Source: Prorocentrum cordatum (lineage: Eukaryota; Sar; Dinophyceae; Prorocentrales; Prorocentraceae). Taken from it: DNA of 64,000 bases. The position numbers and the translations under genes were made by a program. Positions 63,644-64,000 of the stretch are shown one piece after another; position 1 is the first letter of the stretch, and every line of letters begins with the position of its first letter. Below the pieces are notes generated by a model, which was not told the origin of the DNA, made no database searches, and worked only from the letters and a program-made list of their open reading frames with translations. The stretch is from the NCBI GenBank assembly GCA_963575745.1, contig CAUYUJ010021075.1, positions 1 to 64,000 on the forward strand, read 5' to 3'.

Positions 63644-63754
63644 GGGGGAGTTGTGGTCCTTACCCCCCTTGGGGACCCATCGATTTCGACACCCCTCTCG
63701 AGAGGTCATCGATGCGATGGTTTCCCCAAGGGGGGTAAGGACCACAGCTCCCCC
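63644..63754. mobile_element. Family U foldback element (near-perfect hairpin)
   Basis: Arms GGGGGAGTTGTGGTCCTTAC then CCCCCTTGGGGA and their complement TCCCCAAGGGGGG then TAAGGACCACAGCTCCCCC, around a loop with CCTCTCGAGAGG. 111 bp in all. Confidence 0.85.
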
Positions 63755-64000
63755 AGTTATGGCTGGTCGGATCTGGCATCCAGTGGTCAGGGGACCCTCC
63801 CGGCGCTGTGACAAAGGTCGCGACGAAGAGTATGTGTGGTTGGTACTTTCGGCCTCCGCTGGCCATCGACGGGCCCCAGGGCCCGCAACAAGAACTGCTC
63901 AGGATGAGAACCAGCACACGTGGAATGCCTACAGGCGGCCCGGATTAGTAGGTCGACCTTGCCAGATCAAGGGTACTCTCGTGTCCTGTGTCTTGCGACC
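63755..64000. other. No recognised feature to window end
   Basis: GGCCTCCGCTGGCC then GGGCCCCAGGGCCC near 63860-63885 resembles short blocks at 42905, 52355 and 53165. No gene seen. Confidence 0.3.

Overview
The window looks like nuclear DNA from a dinoflagellate. The decisive evidence is at 48552-48603: one near-complete copy of the dinoflagellate trans-spliced leader, followed in exact register by two truncated 15-nt copies built on CCATTTTGGCTCAAG. That is the known mark of an mRNA that was trans-spliced, reverse transcribed and put back in the genome more than once. The low gene density, GC-rich unique DNA and abundance of triplet repeats, minisatellites and short inverted-repeat elements agree with this. 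I cannot name the species. I see no rRNA, tRNA, CRISPR, bacterial operon or complete transposase gene.

Only one locus can be supported as a protein gene: the retrogene at about 48.55-49.75 kb. It has the relict leaders, a hydrophobic leader region and a charged coiled-coil protein of about 180-207 residues. A second coding remnant, at 33184-34214, is the 5'-truncated and frameshifted 3' end of a LINE-type retrotransposon (RNase H plus a Cys-rich tail). A few other open stretches (9.34-9.60, 23.02-23.47 and 43.42-43.91 kb, all minus strand) have coding-like composition but no recognisable family. Most long open frames are translated repeats.

The rest is repeat. At least fifteen families of short (100-250 bp) elements with terminal inverted repeats (TIRs) recur across the window. 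I label them here: A (eight copies), B (foldback, five), D (eight), E, F, G (foldback), H, I and J (TA-flanked, Tc1/mariner-like ends), K, L, M, N, O, U, X, Y, Z and AA. Several are nested: J in K (14.7-15.1 kb), E in D (41.8-42.1 kb), E in F (10.3-10.9 kb), B in T (5.6-6.0 kb). One J copy (63107-63341) sits close to a paralogous empty site (63567), which shows its TA target duplication directly. Larger structures are a 0.7-kb duplication (37.8 and 40.7 kb), a duplicated 16-bp minisatellite block bounded by inverted long repeats (18.0-22.3 kb), a 1.3-kb heptamer array ending in telomere-like DNA (45.1-46.5 kb), and long polypurine/polypyrimidine and CGT tracts.

Layout: 0-5 kb, TIR elements and degenerate repeats; 5-8.1 kb, T/B elements, a 235-bp tandem and a GGTTGC minisatellite; 8.1-14 kb, F/E nests, triplet tracts and a 90-bp tandem; 14-17 kb, K/J nest and a CA tract; 18-22.3 kb, duplicated minisatellite; 22.3-25 kb, relatively unique DNA; 25-31 kb, minisatellites, R/D/A/H elements and a 155-bp satellite; 31-34.3 kb, O, D, B, H and the LINE relic; 34.5-42.4 kb, triplet tracts, duplication P, G/A/D/E/B; 42.6-47.5 kb, K, L, I, heptamer array, D; 47.6-52.3 kb, Y, retrogene, TTGCACCACATA arrays and CGT tract; 52.5-64 kb, I, M, A, G, N, K, R, T, D, L, B, X, J, H and U elements. 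All repeat relationships were found by eye; boundaries are good to a few bases where TIRs are sharp and to tens of bases otherwise.
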